The notes under the pieces are model-generated. The model ran no database searches, had not been told where the DNA came from, and saw only the letters and a list, made by a program, of their open reading frames with translations. Made by a program: the position numbers and the translations under genes. Positions 26,204 through 33,511 of a stretch of DNA of 64,000 nucleotides are shown piece by piece; position 1 is the stretch's first letter, and the number at the start of each line of letters is the position of its first letter. Origin of the DNA: Roseovarius sp. THAF9. Lineage in GTDB: Bacteria; Pseudomonadota; Alphaproteobacteria; Rhodobacterales; Rhodobacteraceae. The stretch is from positions 4,010,390-4,074,389 of the forward strand of contig NZ_CP045404.1 of assembly GCF_009363715.1 (NCBI RefSeq). Direction: 5' to 3'.

Positions 26204-27315
26204 CATTTCTTCCGCGCGCGTTCCTGTCTGCGATCCTCTCGATGATTCTCGCAACATTGCCGGTTTCGGCCAGCCCGATCCGTATCAAGGACCTCGTGGA
26301 ATTCGATGGCGTCCGCGGCAACGACCTGGTGGGCTATGGCCTCGTGGTTGGTCTGAACGGCACCGGGGATGGTCTGCGCAATGCGCCATTCACCGAAGAG
26401 ATCATGTCCAACATCCTGGAGCGCCTGGGGGTCAACGTCACCGGCGAACAGTTTCGACCCAAGAACGTGGCCGCGGTTTTCGTGACGGCCACCATACCGC
26501 CCTTCGCGCGCGCCGGCGGCCAGATAGATGTCACGGTTTCTGCGATCGGTGATGCCGGCAGCTTGCTTGGCGGCACGCTGGTCATGACGCCGCTTAACGC
26601 CGCAGATGGCCAGATCTATGCGGTGGCCCAAGGGACCATCATCGCCGGAGGAGCCGCGGCCCAGGGCGAGGCCGGCGGCGTGGTTCAGGGGGTGCCGACG
26701 GCCGGGGTCATACCGGCCGGGGCCCGGGTGGAACGAGAGATCGATTTCGACCTTTCGTCGCTGGACAGTATGCGCCTTGCGCTGCGCGAGCCCGACTTTA
26801 CGACGGCGAACCGTATCGAACGTGCGATTAATGCCAGTTTTGGCCGCGCTGTCGCTGTGATGATGGACTCGGGCACAGTGCGCCTCGATATTGGCCGGAC
26901 CGGCACGCCAAGCCCGGCTCATGCGCTGAGCCAGATCGAAAACATCCTTGTACAGCCCGAACGCAAAGCGCGGGTCGTCGTGGATCAGAGGTCCGGCACG
27001 ATCGTGATGGGCGAAGACGTTCGTATCTCGCGCGTGGCGGTGTCGCAGGGCAACCTGACACTCAGGGTCGAGGAGACACCGCTTGCCGTTCAGCCGAATC
27101 CGTTCGCGGAAGGCGAGACGGTGATCGTTCCCCGAACGAACGCCGAGATCGAGGAAGAGCCCGGTATCGGCCTTGCCGAAGTGCCGGACGGTACATCTCT
27201 GTCGGAAGTCATCGCCGGGTTGAACGCCCTAGGGGTTGCGCCGCGGGACATGATCGACATCCTCAAGAGCATCAAGGCTGCGGGTGCGCTTCATGCGGAA
27301 TTCGTTGTTCGGTGA
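26200..27315 (+). CDS. flgI: Flagellar P-ring protein FlgI
   Basis: A 371-residue periplasmic ring protein with a signal peptide ending LPVSASP and the conserved stretches RIKDLVEFDGVRGNDLVGYG, VVGLNGTGDG, VFVTATIPPFARAGGQIDVTVSAIGDA and IGLAEVPDGTSLSEVIAGLNALGV. Standard length. It closes the flgE-K-L-I unit and depends on FlgA (41541) for assembly. Confidence 0.95.
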   Translation: MTFLPRAFLSAILSMILATLPVSASPIRIKDLVEFDGVRGNDLVGYGLVVGLNGTGDGLRNAPFTEEIMSNILERLGVNVTGEQFRPKNVAAVFVTATIPPFARAGGQIDVTVSAIGDAGSLLGGTLVMTPLNAADGQIYAVAQGTIIAGGAAAQGEAGGVVQGVPTAGVIPAGARVEREIDFDLSSLDSMRLALREPDFTTANRIERAINASFGRAVAVMMDSGTVRLDIGRTGTPSPAHALSQIENILVQPERKARVVVDQRSGTIVMGEDVRISRVAVSQGNLTLRVEETPLAVQPNPFAEGETVIVPRTNAEIEEEPGIGLAEVPDGTSLSEVIAGLNALGVAPRDMIDILKSIKAAGALHAEFVVR

Positions 27316-27683
27316 AATAGCGCGCAGCGGTTGCGCAGGCCGCTGACCGTTCCCCTGACCACGTCTCGGTCGCCCTATTTCAAACGCTGGAAGTATTGTC
27401 TGAACAGGTCCCGGAAAAGGCCAGCGTTCGTGCCCGGAGCCTCGTTGTACTGACCAAGGCAACCGGATCTTCGGGTCCTGGCACCGACAGGCAGGTCGGG
27501 TTGGCGGACAGGCACGCCGGCCCTAAGGCGTTTCGCGATGAACCTGGATCATAGCCTGCCCGTGAAACGCGCTGCAACATCCTGGCGCAGCAGGTGTTTT
27601 GCGCTGAGCTCTTGGCTCAGATTAAAGGCACAACACTATGTTTCATGGACTTCGATGTCGCCGGGTCGCATTTTTCCCAGCGG
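27316..27683. other. Intergenic region between flgI and fliP
   Basis: 368 bases between convergent genes. The plus-strand frame from 27321 to the TAG at 27552-27554 is open for 77 codons with coding-like composition (AQAADRSPDHVSVALFQTLEVL...), but it has no ATG or GTG start or ribosome-binding site and no known domain. It may be a decayed small gene. No strong terminator hairpin was seen. Confidence 0.45.
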
Positions 27684-28421
27684 TCAGAAGTAACCGCGTA
27701 CCAGCCCGTCTGCCACCAGTGTCCATCCATCGGCAATCACGAAGAAAGCCAGTTTGAAAGGAAGGGATACAATGGCCGGCGGGACCATCATCATGCCCAT
27801 CGACATCAGGACGGCGGCGACAACCAAGTCAATTATCAGGAATGGCAGGAAGAGCAGGAACCCGATCTGGAACGCTCGGGCGATCTCGGAGAGCATGAAG
27901 CTTGGCACAAGGATTGACAGCGGCGCACCGGGCGCTGGTGCCGTTCCGGCCGCGTCAGGCCGAAGTGCAGCCATCGCGCTAAACGTGTCACCGTCGACAC
28001 GGCCTGCCATGAAATTGCGGAACGGCTCCAACACGCGCGCGACAGCTTCCTCGATCTCGATGCGCTCGCCGAGAAGCGGTTCGATTCCCGCAGTCCAAGC
28101 CTCGGTAAATACCGGTTCCATGACGAAATAGGTAAGGAACAAAGCAAGGCTGACGATCAGCATGTTGGGGGGCGATTGTTGCAGGCCGATCCCCTGCCTC
28201 AGGATCGAAAGCACCGTTACGATGAAAGGGAAACAGGTGATCATGATCGCGAGACCCGGCGCAAGGCTGAGGACCGTGATCAACAGGATCAGTTGGATCG
28301 TGCGCGCCGAGAGCGACCCGTCATCGCCCAGCGAGATCGAGATTTCCTGCGCTGCAGCGGGACCGGCGAGCATCAAAAGGCCGCCGATGAGGCAACCCAA
28401 AAGGCCTGCGTGTACCGTCAT
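27684..28421 (-). CDS. fliP: Flagellar export protein FliP
   Basis: A 245-residue core component of the type III export gate. Signal-like N-terminus (LLGCLIGGLLMLAGPAAAQ), then four membrane helices; motifs MITCFPFIVTVLSILRQGIGLQQSPPN and SEIARAFQIGFLLFLPFLIIDLVVAAVLMSMGMMMVPP are family hallmarks. Last gene of the minus-strand unit fliF-fliH-fliN-fliP, overlapping fliN by 4 bases. Confidence 0.96.
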   Translation of the reverse strand: MTVHAGLLGCLIGGLLMLAGPAAAQEISISLGDDGSLSARTIQLILLITVLSLAPGLAIMITCFPFIVTVLSILRQGIGLQQSPPNMLIVSLALFLTYFVMEPVFTEAWTAGIEPLLGERIEIEEAVARVLEPFRNFMAGRVDGDTFSAMAALRPDAAGTAPAPGAPLSILVPSFMLSEIARAFQIGFLLFLPFLIIDLVVAAVLMSMGMMMVPPAIVSLPFKLAFFVIADGWTLVADGLVRGYF

Positions 28422-28720
28422 CCCAGCCCGTCTTGCAGATCGGCTACCTCGGTCAGCCGGACGGCCAATTGGCCTTGTTGCTCACCTTCCAGCTCTTCCA
28501 GTTCGCCTCTGGCGATAAGCCGCTCCCCGACATAGAGTTCAACCGCGTCGTCGACGCGCTTGTCCAGCGGCAGCACCGCGTTTCTGCCCATCTTCAGCAG
28601 ATCGCGGATCAGCGGGCGTGCCTTGCCGACGGAGATTGTGATCTCGATCGGAACAGAAGAAAACGGGCTGCGCAGTTCGCCGGGAGTGGTCTCCTGCGGG
28701 TCGGGTTGATCGGTCATCAA
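28418..28720 (-). CDS. fliN: Flagellar motor switch protein FliN
   Basis: A 100-residue C-ring protein of the SpoA/FliN family: VPIEITISVGKARPLIRDLLKMGRNAVLPLDKRVDDAVELYVGERLIARGELEEL is a near-complete surface-presentation-of-antigens domain. Function: flagellar switch and export-substrate docking via FliH. No FliM or FliG gene is adjacent. Confidence 0.94.
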   Translation of the reverse strand: MMTDQPDPQETTPGELRSPFSSVPIEITISVGKARPLIRDLLKMGRNAVLPLDKRVDDAVELYVGERLIARGELEELEGEQQGQLAVRLTEVADLQDGLG

Positions 28721-29319
28721 GCGGATTTCCTTTGTTCTTCGGCAAGGGCGGTGGTGAAATAGGCGTCAATCGCGGTGGCTATCCTGGCGATGGTGTCATG
28801 CAGATCGATTTCCTGCTCGGCGCCGTCTTCGAAGCGGACCTGCACCTGGTCCGGCGAGAGTGTTGCGTCTTCCTCGACGGATACCGAGACTTGGCCTTCG
28901 CCCAGATCGGCAACATCGAGCGCGGCGCTCTGACCCGGAGCGACGCATACAAGAACGGTGCGTCTTCCGTGGACCGCGACCTGTTGCATGATGATCTCGC
29001 TGAGGCGTGGCGAGAGGGTTTCGCGCGCCACCGCCGGCAGTACGGTCTCCACGATCTGCATGATCAAGGGACGCACGCCTTCCAGAATGGTGCGAAACGC
29101 CTCCTTCTGCGTGAAATCAATGTCTTCAACGGCGCGGGCGAATTCTGCAGATACGTGGCCAGCCTGTCCTTCTTGGGCTTTGACCGAGTCGTCCCACCCG
29201 GCTTGGTATCCTTTCTCGAACGCCTCGAGACGCTCTTCCTCGAGCAGGACATCCGTCATTTCGATCGTGTCGCCGCTGCTCAATGTTCCGAAATCTTCCA
29301 GAAGGTGGGAAACGGACAT
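28717..29319 (-). CDS. fliH: FliH-like export regulator
   Basis: A 200-residue protein with an acidic helical start, LEAFEKGYQAGWDDSVKAQ (the Gly-rich helix seen in FliH), and a C-terminal domain with VETVLPAVARETLSPRLSEIIMQQV similar to V-type ATPase stator subunit E/FliH. It would hold the FliI ATPase at the C-ring. Sequence similarity is weak, so the call leans on position between fliF and fliN; it shares one base with fliF and four with fliN. Confidence 0.8.
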   Translation of the reverse strand: MSVSHLLEDFGTLSSGDTIEMTDVLLEEERLEAFEKGYQAGWDDSVKAQEGQAGHVSAEFARAVEDIDFTQKEAFRTILEGVRPLIMQIVETVLPAVARETLSPRLSEIIMQQVAVHGRRTVLVCVAPGQSAALDVADLGEGQVSVSVEEDATLSPDQVQVRFEDGAEQEIDLHDTIARIATAIDAYFTTALAEEQRKSA

Positions 29320-30947
29320 CAGGCGCGCTCCTCCTCGCCCTCGAGCCAGCTGCGCAGGATCTCGACTGTTTCGTCTTGCCGCTCACTGATCATGGCGCGT
29401 AGCCTTTCGACAGGGTCCTGATCATCGGAATCGAGGGATGGGAGCCCCATGCCACCACCGCCCGACAGCATCGGCAATTCGCCTGGTCGGTCTGCATCGT
29501 CCTGTATCTCGCCGGTCAGAGCGGCTTGGGAGGTTTCAAAATCGCCGATGTTATCCGAATAACCGGAATTCTCGGAACCGGCCGGAGCGGCAAGCTGCGC
29601 GGCACCATCGGGCTGACGCGCCAGAACGGGGCGCACGACGAATAGACCAAGAATAAGCGCGACAATGGCTAGAACCGCTGCCTTGATGAGGGACATAGCA
29701 TCGAAAGCGAAGTTCGAAAGAAATGAGCTTTGCGGTCCTGTTCCCAGTGGTTCGGGCAGCTCGAATTGCATCGTCTTGAGAGTGATTTCATCTCCACGCG
29801 CTTCGTCAAAGCCGACGGCGGAAGCGACGAGTTCACGAAGATCGGCAAGCTCTTCCTCCGAGCGCGGTTCAAACACTTCTTCCCCGTTGGCATCCGTCGT
29901 CGTGGTGCCATTGACCAGCACCGCGACGGTCAGACGCTTGACTGCGCCCGGCACCATCGTGATTTGCCGTTCGGTTTCGGAAACTTCGTAATTGATTCTT
30001 TCGCGTGTCTCGCTCACCTGGCTGGACGAGGAATCGCCGGCCGCACCGTCACCATCGGGCAGGTTTGATGCCACCGTGACGTCACCGCCGCCCTGATCGG
30101 TTGACTGATTCGCGACCTCCTCGGTATCGGTGCTGATCGCGACGCGGCTGCCCGGGTCGATCACACGCTCACGGACAGACTCGGTCTGCGTCACGGTATC
30201 GACGCTGACCTCGACCACCGCATTGCCCGGACCGACACGTGCTTCCAGAAGTCGCGTCACCCGTTGCCGGATCGCATCGGTGCGGTCGTCTGCAGCGTTG
30301 GTCGGCGTTTCTTCGGCCATGCCTAGAAGACCGCCTTCGCTGTCGATGATCGAGACATCCTCGGGCGTCAGGCCCGGCACGGCGGAAGCGACAAGAAACT
30401 TCAAGCCCTTGGCGTGCTTGGCTGAAAGGCCACCCGATGCAGTGCTGATCGAGACGGATGCGGAGGGTTGAACGTCGCGCTGAAACGGGTTGTTCCCGGT
30501 CTTGGCGATATGCACCCGGGCCGAGCTTATGGACGGGTGGGTCAGGATCGTACGGGCAAGCTCGCCCTCTTTGGCGCGCCAGTATGCGGCATCGAACATC
30601 TGCGATGTCGTACCAAAGCCTGACAGACCATCGAGCAGTTCATATCCTCGAGACGAGTTCGCCGGAAGTCCCTCGCTGGCCAAGGTCATGCGCAGTTCAT
30701 CACGCCGCGCGGAATCTACAAATATCGACCCGCCGCGCACGTCATACGCGACGCCGCGCTGTTCGAGAGCACGCACGACCTCTCCGGCCGGGCCGCTTTC
30801 GAGACCGGCGTAGATCAGCGAAAGACTGGGTGCCGAGGCCATACGGGCAAGTGACAGAACGGCGGCAAACATCGCGACCGTTGCAAGTGTCACGATCACG
30901 CGTCGCCGAGCATTCATACCCGACCAGATATCGATGAGCTGCTGCAA
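29319..30947 (-). CDS. fliF: Flagellar MS-ring protein FliF
   Basis: A 542-residue membrane ring protein. Two membrane helices (about 17-37 and 430-450) flank the periplasmic ring-building domains; the first shows AGLESGPAGEVVRALEQRGVAYDVRGGSIFV. The C-terminal tail DPVERLRAMISERQDETVEILRSWL is the FliG-binding segment, which implies that a fliG gene exists elsewhere in the genome. Divergent from fliL across about 125 bases that hold a CtrA-like box. Confidence 0.95.
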   Translation of the reverse strand: MQQLIDIWSGMNARRRVIVTLATVAMFAAVLSLARMASAPSLSLIYAGLESGPAGEVVRALEQRGVAYDVRGGSIFVDSARRDELRMTLASEGLPANSSRGYELLDGLSGFGTTSQMFDAAYWRAKEGELARTILTHPSISSARVHIAKTGNNPFQRDVQPSASVSISTASGGLSAKHAKGLKFLVASAVPGLTPEDVSIIDSEGGLLGMAEETPTNAADDRTDAIRQRVTRLLEARVGPGNAVVEVSVDTVTQTESVRERVIDPGSRVAISTDTEEVANQSTDQGGGDVTVASNLPDGDGAAGDSSSSQVSETRERINYEVSETERQITMVPGAVKRLTVAVLVNGTTTTDANGEEVFEPRSEEELADLRELVASAVGFDEARGDEITLKTMQFELPEPLGTGPQSSFLSNFAFDAMSLIKAAVLAIVALILGLFVVRPVLARQPDGAAQLAAPAGSENSGYSDNIGDFETSQAALTGEIQDDADRPGELPMLSGGGGMGLPSLDSDDQDPVERLRAMISERQDETVEILRSWLEGEEERA

Positions 30948-31010
30948 GTTCTTCGCCTCCAGGATTGCGGCGTTCTGCCGTTCGCTGCGGTCCTGTTTCG
31001 CTCATCAGGC

Positions 31011-31025
31011 TTAACAATCGGTTAG
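31011..31025. promoter_or_regulatory. CtrA-like box in the fliF/fliL divergent promoter
   Basis: TTAA-CAATCGG-TTAG fits TTAA-N7-TTAA with one mismatch. It lies 48 bases before fliL and 64 bases before fliF on the other strand, so one site could serve both transcripts. Confidence 0.5.
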
Positions 31026-31072
31026 TTCCTCTCGGGCTATGGTGCAGAAAATCGAAATCGAGGGATCAATTG

Positions 31073-31564
31073 ATGAACGATACCGAAGATCAGGTCGACG
31101 AGCCTCCTAAGAAGAAGTCGAAACTACCTTTGATTCTTGGGCTTGTCCTGGCTCTCGCCGGCGGTGGCGGTGGATTTTACGCCGTCTCGTCCGGTCTGAT
31201 TCTCGGCGGAGGATCAACCGAAGATCACACGCATGAACAAGAGGACCTTGAGGTTAAGGACATGCCCGATGTGGCTTTCGTTCCGATCGAGCCGCTGGTC
31301 ATTTCGATCGGCGGGACCGATGTCAGCCATCTGCGCTTTCGAGCGCAGCTGGAAGTCCGGTCGACCTATCGCGAGGAAGTCGAGAAGCTGATGCCGCGCG
31401 TGGTGGATGTGCTCAATTCCTACTTGCGGGCCGTCGCCGTTGAAGATCTGAGCAACAACTCGGCCTTGGTGCGGCTGCGCGCTCAGATGCTGAGACGCGT
31501 GCAGGTGGTCACCGGCGGTGACCGGGTAAATGACCTGCTGATCATGGAATTCGTACTGAACTGA
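31073..31564 (+). CDS. fliL: Flagellar basal-body protein FliL
   Basis: A 163-residue protein: short charged cytoplasmic tail (DEPPKKKSK), one membrane helix LPLILGLVLALAGGGGGFYAV, then the periplasmic FliL domain (FVPIEPLVISI ... LRFRAQLEVRSTYREEVEKLMPRVVDVLNSYLRAV). FliL rings surround the stator and raise torque. The ATG preceded by GAGGGA is chosen; an in-frame ATG 108 bases upstream lies across the promoter box. A second FliL-like gene is at 40275. Confidence 0.92.
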   Translation: MNDTEDQVDEPPKKKSKLPLILGLVLALAGGGGGFYAVSSGLILGGGSTEDHTHEQEDLEVKDMPDVAFVPIEPLVISIGGTDVSHLRFRAQLEVRSTYREEVEKLMPRVVDVLNSYLRAVAVEDLSNNSALVRLRAQMLRRVQVVTGGDRVNDLLIMEFVLN

Positions 31565-31572
31565 GGGATCAA

Positions 31573-31950
31573 ATGATCGAGATGATTGCAGATGTGCTGT
31601 TGGTCGCCGGCGCGATCGGTGCCGGATTTTATTGTTATGTTCTGGCGCGCCGGCTTAGCCGGTTCAACGATCTTGAGAACGGGATTGGCGGTGCGGTAGC
31701 AGTGTTGTCCGCACAGGTTGACGACCTGACCAAGACGCTGGAGGCCGCACAGCAGACTGCCTCGGCGTCGACCATGTCGCTGGATGGTCTGACTGACCGC
31801 GCCGAAACAGTGGCCAAGCGGCTCGAACTTCTGGTCGCGTCCATGCACGACGTGTCTGATACGCCGCCGCCCCAATCTGGCGAGGCCGAGAAAGGGGATG
31901 CGCCCGCGTCTCCCCTTGGCCCGATGTTCAAACGACACGGAAATGGATGA
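31573..31950 (+). CDS. Uncharacterised membrane-anchored coiled-coil protein of the flagellar cluster
   Basis: A 125-residue protein I cannot assign to a named function. One membrane helix at about 6-24 (ADVLLVAGAIGAGFYCYVL), then a heptad-like stretch (VAVLSAQVDDLTKTLEAAQQTASASTM and LTDRAETVAKRLELL) and a Pro-rich tail. It lies between fliL and the motE-like gene, 8 bases after one and abutting the other, so it is co-transcribed with stator genes. A stator-associated role is inference. Confidence 0.8.
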   Translation: MIEMIADVLLVAGAIGAGFYCYVLARRLSRFNDLENGIGGAVAVLSAQVDDLTKTLEAAQQTASASTMSLDGLTDRAETVAKRLELLVASMHDVSDTPPPQSGEAEKGDAPASPLGPMFKRHGNG

Positions 31951-32565
31951 ATGGGAAAGTCGGCTATGAAAAAGCAGGCAAGACAGAAACGCCGTTCCGC
32001 TCAGAAGGGCAGCCTGGTGGTCATCGCCGCGCTGCTGATCTCGTCTGCGATGCTGAGAATCGGCGAAGGTGCGGGGCAGGCGCTTGCACGCGATCCCGAT
32101 AACGACGCGATCGCAAATGCGGGTGGCGAGGGTATGGGAAAGACCTGCCAGACGGCCGAAGACATGCAAGCGATGCTGGAGGCGTTCCAATCGCGCGAAG
32201 CCAGGATCGAGGAAAAGGAAGCCGCGATACGTGACCGTATGCACGCGTTGCGCATCGCCGATGAGCAAGTGACGAAAAAACTTGCGCAATTGACCGAGGC
32301 GGAAACACAGCTGCGCGAGACCATCGCGCTCGCAGAGACCGCAGCCGAAGACGACCTGGACCGGCTGACGCGGGTTTACGAAACGATGAAGCCGAAACAG
32401 GCAGCAGCCCTGTTCGAAGAGATGGACCCGAATTTTGCCGCCGGTTTCCTGGGCCGGATGCGGCCCGAGGCGGCTGCGGCCATCATGGCCGGCCTCAGCC
32501 CCGAGGCCGCGCATCTTTACAGCGTGGTTCTGGCCGGCCGAAACGCGGGTGTTCCAAAGGAATAA
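31951..32565 (+). CDS. motE: MotE-family protein (MgtE intracellular-N domain)
   Basis: A 204-residue protein with an N-terminal membrane segment (GSLVVIAALLISSAML), a long coiled coil (about 55-140, EARIEEKEAAIRDRMHALRIADEQVTKKL) and a C-terminal MgtE_N-like helical repeat (YETMKPKQAAALFEEMDPNFAAGFLGRMRPEAAAAIMAGL). In Sinorhizobium MotE is a periplasmic chaperone for MotC. The start at 31951 abuts the upstream stop; an ATG 15 bases later would remove MGKSA. Confidence 0.85.
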   Translation: MGKSAMKKQARQKRRSAQKGSLVVIAALLISSAMLRIGEGAGQALARDPDNDAIANAGGEGMGKTCQTAEDMQAMLEAFQSREARIEEKEAAIRDRMHALRIADEQVTKKLAQLTEAETQLRETIALAETAAEDDLDRLTRVYETMKPKQAAALFEEMDPNFAAGFLGRMRPEAAAAIMAGLSPEAAHLYSVVLAGRNAGVPKE

Positions 32566-32641
32566 TCCGCCGCGATCAGCAAAAAATTAACCGGTCGATG
32601 GTTATCTGGCGCGGACATTCCGGTGGAGCACAGAGCGCGAC

Positions 32642-33511
32642 ATGATTGGCATAATCGGTATTCTCGTCATTTTCGTGATGGTCTTCGGCGGATATCTCGC
32701 GGCCGGCGGCAAGCTGGGGATCATTCTCAAGGCCCTGCCGTTCGAATTGATGATGATCGGCGGCGCCGCTATCGGCGCTTTCCTGATCAGCAACGACATG
32801 GCTGCGGTCAAGCATACGGCGAAGGATATTGGCAAGGTCTTCAAGGGGCCCAAGTGGAAACCCGAAGATTATCGCGATCTTCTGTGCATGCTGTTCGAGT
32901 TGATCCGGCTGGCACGGTCAAATCCGGTGGCGATCGAGGAACATGTCGAGGCGCCGGACGACTCCTCGATCTTCGGGCGCTATCCCAAGATCCAGTCCGA
33001 CAAGGAGGCGGTGGCGCTGATCTGTGACACGATGCGATCCGCGTCAATGAACTACGACGATCCTCACCAGGTCGAGGAGGTGCTCGAAAAGCGGATGGAG
33101 TCGACGATGCATCACGCTTTGCATTCCAGCCACGCGCTTCAGACCATGGCCGACGGTTTGCCGGCATTGGGCATCGTGGCGGCTGTCCTGGGGGTGATCA
33201 AAACCATGGCTTCAATCGACCAACCGCCGGAAGTGCTCGGCAAGATGATCGGTGGCGCACTGGTCGGTACATTCCTGGGCGTGTTCCTCGCCTACGGGCT
33301 GGTTGGCCCGTTCGCCGGCAAGGTCAAGGCCGTGGTTGAAGAAGACGCGCAATTCTACCAACTGATCCGGGAGGTCCTGGTTGCAAATCTTTACAATCAC
33401 GCCACCAACATCTGCATAGAGGTCGGTCGCCAGAACACACCATCACATTGCCGCCCCAGCTTTACCGACCTCGAGGAGGCGCTCAAGGCCGTCAAGCAGG
33501 AGGCGGCCTGA
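32642..33511 (+). CDS. motA: Flagellar stator protein MotA
   Basis: A 289-residue proton-channel subunit with four membrane helices: two near the N-terminus (IGIIGILVIFVMVFGGYLAAGG) and two after a cytoplasmic loop (LPALGIVAAVLGVIKTMASI ... GTFLGVFLAYGLVGPFAGK). The loop carries the charged residues expected to contact FliG. An inverted repeat TAACC...GGTTA lies at 32588-32604 just upstream. Its stop overlaps the start of the next gene by one base. Confidence 0.96.
   Translation: MIGIIGILVIFVMVFGGYLAAGGKLGIILKALPFELMMIGGAAIGAFLISNDMAAVKHTAKDIGKVFKGPKWKPEDYRDLLCMLFELIRLARSNPVAIEEHVEAPDDSSIFGRYPKIQSDKEAVALICDTMRSASMNYDDPHQVEEVLEKRMESTMHHALHSSHALQTMADGLPALGIVAAVLGVIKTMASIDQPPEVLGKMIGGALVGTFLGVFLAYGLVGPFAGKVKAVVEEDAQFYQLIREVLVANLYNHATNICIEVGRQNTPSHCRPSFTDLEEALKAVKQEAA

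Noticed and set aside
32588..32604. TAACC...GGTTA inverted repeat before motA considered as a CtrA box
   Set aside because: The CtrA pattern is a direct repeat with 7-base spacing; this is an inverted repeat with other spacing.
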